The position numbers and the translations under genes were made by a program. Positions 60,323 through 64,000 of a stretch of DNA of 64,000 bases are shown piece by piece; the first letter of the stretch is position 1, and each line of letters begins with the position of its first letter. The notes beneath the pieces are model-generated. The model was not told where the DNA came from and made no database searches. It saw only the letters and a program-made list of their open reading frames with translations. Source of the DNA: Thalassovita mediterranea (lineage in GTDB: Bacteria; Pseudomonadota; Alphaproteobacteria; Rhodobacterales; Rhodobacteraceae); NCBI RefSeq assembly GCF_001458435.1, contig NZ_CYSF01000007.1, forward strand, positions 124,001 through 188,000, written 5' to 3'.

Positions 60323-61851
60323 TCGGACAGGAGGCTCTGACCGGTCATCTCTGCCGGTTGGTCCAGCTCCATCAGCTGCAACAGCGTCGGGGCCAGATCC
60401 GCGAGACGGCCGTTGCGCAACACCGCACCTTCGGGGCCACCGATCAGTGCAACAGGCACGGGGTTGATGGTGTGGGCCGTATGCGGGCCGCCGGTTTCAG
60501 GGTCCACCATTGTTTCACAGTTGCCGTGATCTGCGGTGACGATCATTGCGCCACCCGCTTTCTCCAGCGCCTCAACCACGGCACCCAGACCTTGATCCAC
60601 GGCTTCGCAGGCCTTGATCGCCGCATCCAGATCGCCGGTGTGGCCGACCATATCTGGGTTGGCGTAGTTGGTGACGATCAGGTCATAGCCTTCTTCAATC
60701 GCGCGGACGAAGTTTTCGGTCACTTCCGGTGCGCTCATTTCTGGCTGTAGGTCATAGGTCGCCACCTTTGGCGAGGGGGCCATGTAGCGGTCTTCGCCCA
60801 CCTCGGGGTCTTCCTGACCGCCGTTGAGGAAGAAGGTCACGTGCGGATATTTCTCCGTCTCGGCCAGACGGAACTGACGTTTGCCCTGTTTGGCCACCCA
60901 TGCGCCCAGCGTGTTGACGATGTCACGCGGCGGGAAGACGGTGTTGAGGTAGGCGTTATGGCCTTCGGAATATTCCACCATGCCCAAGAGTGCAGCCCAG
61001 TCAGGCCGGGTGCCAATGTCAAAGGCGTCAAAACCCGGCTCACCAATGGCGCGCAGGATTTCACGGGCACGGTCGGCGCGGAAGTTCAGGCAGAAGAACC
61101 CATCGCCATCCTTCGCGCCTTCATACCCTTGGATGACGGTTGCGGTGATGAACTCATCGCTTTCCTCGCGCTGATAGGCGGCATCCACCGCGCGGCGGGC
61201 GTTGATCGCGCTGCCGCCTTTGGCGTGGATCATTGCATCATAGGCCTCTGACACCCGTTCCCAACGGTTGTCGCGGTCCATGGCGAAATAGCGGCCCGTC
61301 ACGGTGCCCACGCTGGCCCCTTCGGGCAGCGCTTCGTTCAGCTGTTCAACGTAGGTAAAGGCCGATTTGGGCGCCACATCGCGCCCGTCGGTCACGGCAT
61401 GCAGCACAACGGGCACACCCTGATCGGTGATCGCCTTGATTGCTGCAATGATATGGGTCAGGTGGCCGTGTACGCCACCATCGGAAATCAGCCCCATCAG
61501 ATGCGCGGAGCCACCGGATGCCTTCAGCTTGGTGGCAAACTCCACAATCGCCTCGGCGCTGTAGAAACTGCCATCTTCAATCGACAGGTCAATCTGCCCC
61601 AGATCCATCGCTACCACACGACCGGCACCGATGTTGGTGTGGCCCACTTCGGAATTGCCCATCTGACCGCTGGGCAGGCCTACGTCGGGTCCGTGGGTGA
61701 TCAGCTCTGCCGAGGGGCAGGTTTCCATGATCCGGTCAAAGGTCGGGGTGTTGGCCAGCGCAGGCGCGTTGGCGCCGTTTTCAGCGCGTTTGCCCCAACC
61801 ATCGAGAATGCACAAAACAACGGGTTTCGGATGTGTCGTTTGCTGTGTCAT
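60319..61851 (-). CDS. gpmI: 2,3-bisphosphoglycerate-independent phosphoglycerate mutase
   Basis: A 510-residue manganese enzyme of glycolysis interconverting 3- and 2-phosphoglycerate. The metal Asp is in VVLCILDGWGKRAENGANAP near residues 11-30, the nucleophile Ser in SGQMGNSEVGHTNIGAGRVV near 61-80, HAVTDGRDVAPKS near 130-142, NFRADRAREI near 263-272, and the C-terminal metal site VTADHGNCETM near 439-449 then GPHTAHTINPVPV near 456-468. Its stop overlaps the envC start (ATGA), so glycolysis and cell-wall genes share one transcript, an arrangement I recognise from other Rhodobacterales. Confidence 0.96.
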   Translation of the reverse strand: MTQQTTHPKPVVLCILDGWGKRAENGANAPALANTPTFDRIMETCPSAELITHGPDVGLPSGQMGNSEVGHTNIGAGRVVAMDLGQIDLSIEDGSFYSAEAIVEFATKLKASGGSAHLMGLISDGGVHGHLTHIIAAIKAITDQGVPVVLHAVTDGRDVAPKSAFTYVEQLNEALPEGASVGTVTGRYFAMDRDNRWERVSEAYDAMIHAKGGSAINARRAVDAAYQREESDEFITATVIQGYEGAKDGDGFFCLNFRADRAREILRAIGEPGFDAFDIGTRPDWAALLGMVEYSEGHNAYLNTVFPPRDIVNTLGAWVAKQGKRQFRLAETEKYPHVTFFLNGGQEDPEVGEDRYMAPSPKVATYDLQPEMSAPEVTENFVRAIEEGYDLIVTNYANPDMVGHTGDLDAAIKACEAVDQGLGAVVEALEKAGGAMIVTADHGNCETMVDPETGGPHTAHTINPVPVALIGGPEGAVLRNGRLADLAPTLLQLMELDQPAEMTGQSLLSE

Positions 61852-61980
61852 GGCCTGCCCTCTTATACCTACCCGCTATCTAAGGGGGTCTGAGAGAGGG
61901 GGCAAGCACTCTACCGGAATTGGCGCAAATCAGGCGGAAAGCGCTGCGTTTGTGCCGAAATCTATGCGATTTAAGCGCAT

Positions 61981-62451
61981 TTAAACGCGGTGATAGGGGC
62001 TACCCGCCTGAATGGACGCCGCGCGGTACAGCTGTTCGGCCAGCATCACCCGCACCATCATGTGGGGCCAAACCATCTTGCCCAGCGAAATGGCGAAATC
62101 CGCCCGCGCGCGTAGGCTGGGATCAATGCCGTCGGCACCGCCAATAATGATCGCCAGATCCTGACGGCCATTGTCACGCCATTCGCCCAGTTTGTCGGAA
62201 AACTGGGGCGAGGATAGCAGCTTGCCACGTTCATCCATCACGCACAGCAACGCACCCTTGGGGATCGCCCGATCCAACAGCGCCGCCTCGGCTGCCATGC
62301 CGCCACCCTTTTTGTCCTCAACCTCATGAAAGGTGAGGGGGCCAAGGCCATGGGCCCGGCCAGTGCGGTCAAAACGTTGGGTATAGTCGTCAACAAGCGC
62401 CTTTTCCGGGCCGGTACGCAACCGGCCCACGGCGCAGATGTGAACCCGCAT
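61981..62451 (-). CDS. rlmH: 23S rRNA pseudouridine(1915) N3-methyltransferase
   Basis: A 156-residue SPOUT-family methyltransferase acting on assembled 70S ribosomes. It starts MRVHICAVGRLRTGPEKALV and includes the EDKKGGGMAAEAALLDRAI segment, LLCVMDERGKLLSSPQFSDK near 69-88, the SAM-binding knot LAIIIGGADGIDPSLRARAD near 98-117 and FAISLGKMVWPHMMVRVMLA near 118-137, ending AASIQAGSPYHRV. ATG 62451 is chosen over an upstream frame. It begins four bases after the rsfS stop, so rsfS-rlmH form an operon of ribosome-linked factors. Confidence 0.95.
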   Translation of the reverse strand: MRVHICAVGRLRTGPEKALVDDYTQRFDRTGRAHGLGPLTFHEVEDKKGGGMAAEAALLDRAIPKGALLCVMDERGKLLSSPQFSDKLGEWRDNGRQDLAIIIGGADGIDPSLRARADFAISLGKMVWPHMMVRVMLAEQLYRAASIQAGSPYHRV

Positions 62452-62455
62452 GGGA

Positions 62456-62878
62456 TCAGCCCTGCGGTTTGTCCGGCGAAATGCCGTCCTGCCACATCTT
62501 TTCCATCTGGTAGAATTCGCGCACTTCGGGGCGGAAGACATGTACGATGATATCGCCCGTGTCGATCAGCACCCAGTCGCCGGTGGCTTTGCCTTCGATC
62601 CGGCTCAGACGGCCCAGATCCTGCTTCAGCTTGTCGACCAGTTTTTCCGAGATGGCAGAGACCTGGCGCGACGAACGGCCAGAGCAGACGACCATGTAGT
62701 CGCCGATCGAGGTTTTGCCGCGCAGATCAATCTGCTCGATATCCTCGGCCTTATCATCTTCGAGAGAGGCTAGGATGATTTCCAGCAGTTCTTCGCTGGT
62801 GACATCTTTGGGGGCGGCGCCGGACTGGCCAGCCGCAGTTTCGTTGAGAGACAGGACAATGTCCTCCTTCTTGCACAC
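62456..62878 (-). CDS. rsfS: Ribosomal silencing factor RsfS
   Basis: An about 140-residue protein that binds ribosomal protein uL14 and blocks subunit joining when nutrients are scarce. The family domain runs from SEELLEIILASLEDDKAEDI to the end, with IDLRGKTSIGDYMVVCSGRS near 49-68, RQVSAISEKLVDKLK and DWVLIDTGDIIVHVFRPEVR near 101-120. The start is uncertain: the only canonical start in frame is GTG 62878, yet a strong AAGGAGG lies just inside it, better placed for initiation at a non-ATG codon such as CTG 62854. It is co-transcribed with rlmH. Confidence 0.92.
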   Translation of the reverse strand: MCKKEDIVLSLNETAAGQSGAAPKDVTSEELLEIILASLEDDKAEDIEQIDLRGKTSIGDYMVVCSGRSSRQVSAISEKLVDKLKQDLGRLSRIEGKATGDWVLIDTGDIIVHVFRPEVREFYQMEKMWQDGISPDKPQG

Positions 62879-63028
62879 GCCGCGATAAGCCCCGGCGCCG
62901 GACTGTTTTTAGATTAGCACCGGATATGTGGAATCTCAATCTGGGCTTCAAGCGGGAAAACGCAGCAATTTGGCCAAATCGGTCTCGAAGTTGCGTATTT
63001 GAGCCCGAAATCTGGGGCGGAGCGTGAA

Positions 63029-64000
63029 TCACTGCTCTGTTTGCGGCAGCATGCGTACCTCATGCTGTGGGAATGGGATGGAGATGCTGTGGGCCTGAAA
63101 TGCATCCCACAGCGCCAGATAGACGTTGCCACGGATGTTGGTCAGCCCGCCGGTGGGGTCTTCGATCCAGAAGCGCAGGACGTAATCCACCGAACTGTCG
63201 CCGAACCCGATGATGTGACAGACGGGGGGCTTCTTGCTGAGGACGCGGTCGACGCTTTGCGCCGCCTCAATCGCGATGCGGCGCACCAGATGCGGGTCGT
63301 CGTGATAGGCGGTGCCAAAGTTGATATCGAGGCGCACGAAGTCGTTGGAATGCGACCAGTTGACCACCTGTCCGGTGATCAGATCCTCATTCGGGATGAG
63401 GTATTCCTTGCCGTCCCGTGTGACCACGCTGACATAGCGCGCGCCCAAGGCCTCAATCCAGCCAAAGGTCGCCCCCAGCGAGATGACGTCGCCCGGTTTG
63501 ATCGACTTATCCAGTAGGATGATCACCCCACTGACGAGGTTCGACACCACCTTTTGCAGGCCAAAGCCAAGGCCGACACCGATTGCACCGGATAGAAACG
63601 CTAGACCGGTCAGATCCACGCCCACAGCCTTCAGTCCAAGGAACAGTGCCGCACAGTAAAGGGCGAGTTGCAGGAGCTTGATCAACAGCACCTGCATTGA
63701 AGGCGAGATTTCATCGTTGCGCCTGATCCGGTCCGAACTGGTGCGGCTGAGGAAGCGTGCAACAGTGATCAAGGCACCCAAAACGATGACGGCCTGCACA
63801 ACGGTCCAGAGAGACAGGTGCAGATCGCCGAAATCAATCGCCGCGCTTTCCAGAATGGCGCGGGCAGTATCGGTCAGGTTCAGGATCGACAGGGTGACCC
63901 AAATCCAACCCAGATACCGGACACCGGACCGTAGGAATTTGTTGGTGATCAAACGGGTGGCGACTGCGATGATCAGCCACGCCAGCGACAATTGCGCGAT
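63029..64000 (-). CDS. MscS-family mechanosensitive ion channel (partial at right edge)
   Basis: The reading frame is open through the right edge, so the N-terminus is missing and about 324 residues are visible. Several hydrophobic spans (LHLSLWTVVQAVIVLGALIT, LLQLALYCAALFLGLKAVGV) precede the MscS pore helix and beta domain: LSGAIGVGLGFGLQKVVSNL near the middle (Gly/Ala-rich pore TM3), SGVIILLDKSIKPGDVISLG, and YLIPNEDLITGQVVNWSH. MscS channels open under membrane tension to release solutes in osmotic downshock. The apparent TTG start near 63991 is probably internal. Confidence 0.9.
   Translation of the reverse strand: MAQLSLAWLIIAVATRLITNKFLRSGVRYLGWIWVTLSILNLTDTARAILESAAIDFGDLHLSLWTVVQAVIVLGALITVARFLSRTSSDRIRRNDEISPSMQVLLIKLLQLALYCAALFLGLKAVGVDLTGLAFLSGAIGVGLGFGLQKVVSNLVSGVIILLDKSIKPGDVISLGATFGWIEALGARYVSVVTRDGKEYLIPNEDLITGQVVNWSHSNDFVRLDINFGTAYHDDPHLVRRIAIEAAQSVDRVLSKKPPVCHIIGFGDSSVDYVLRFWIEDPTGGLTNIRGNVYLALWDAFQAHSISIPFPQHEVRMLPQTEQ

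Noticed and set aside
1-64000. CRISPR array or cas genes
   Set aside because: No regularly spaced direct repeats with unique spacers and no cas-like proteins were seen.

Overview
The window reads as chromosomal DNA of a marine Rhodobacterales bacterium (Roseobacter group, Alphaproteobacteria). The evidence is GC-rich coding, a BioR-type biotin regulator with its boxes, a type II lumazine synthase behind an FMN riboswitch, a serC-type leader RNA, an NnrU protein, an IalB-like protein and Hint/choice-of-anchor-L secreted proteins. No species can be named from the sequence alone.

1-8270: a truncated LacI-type regulator runs off the left edge. It is followed by tRNA-Arg(CCU), whose 3' 47 bases are repeated exactly at 8224-8270. 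Between the copies lies a mobilizable genomic island: a winged-helix putative replication initiator with origin-like repeats inside its gene, a ColE1-type mobilization module (mobC, mobA, and mobB and mobD nested in another frame inside mobA), a small unknown protein, a cytosine-5 DNA methyltransferase and a vsr gene cut off by an IS21-family element. No integrase is present. The IS has no target duplication, and only 16 bases separate it from the right attachment copy, so an IS-adjacent deletion probably removed the rest of vsr and perhaps the integrase.

8285-18783: a catabolic-looking cluster of unknown substrate, with AraC-type and IclR-type regulators, two tautomerase-fold proteins, a coniferyl-aldehyde-type dehydrogenase, two adenylate-forming CoA ligases, a BASS transporter and an Old Yellow Enzyme-like oxidoreductase. 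18823-22439: NnrU, then NAD salvage (pncB and pncA) flanking an unrecognised zinc-ribbon protein. 22557-31987: YegD-like Hsp70, TrhO, a thiolase, a phosphoesterase, serine synthesis (serC-serA with serB divergent) and a TSUP permease.

32008-42053: MFS transporter, FMN riboswitch-ribH2, lytic transglycosylase, quinone oxidoreductase with a divergent LysR regulator, RNase R, and a tightly coupled dapE-GNAT-glycosyltransferase-like run. 42354-48211: three Hint-domain proteins (two full paralogues and one with a degenerate Hint domain) around a small acidic protein and a YHYH lipoprotein. This block separates dapE from dapD. 49205-52507: bioB-bioY, bioR and a LOG-family protein with BioR-like boxes.

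52526-64000: housekeeping genes: RlmN, a fatty acid desaturase, an IalB-like protein, asparaginase II, RppH, the gpmI-envC-ctpA operon, rsfS-rlmH, and an MscS channel that runs off the right edge.
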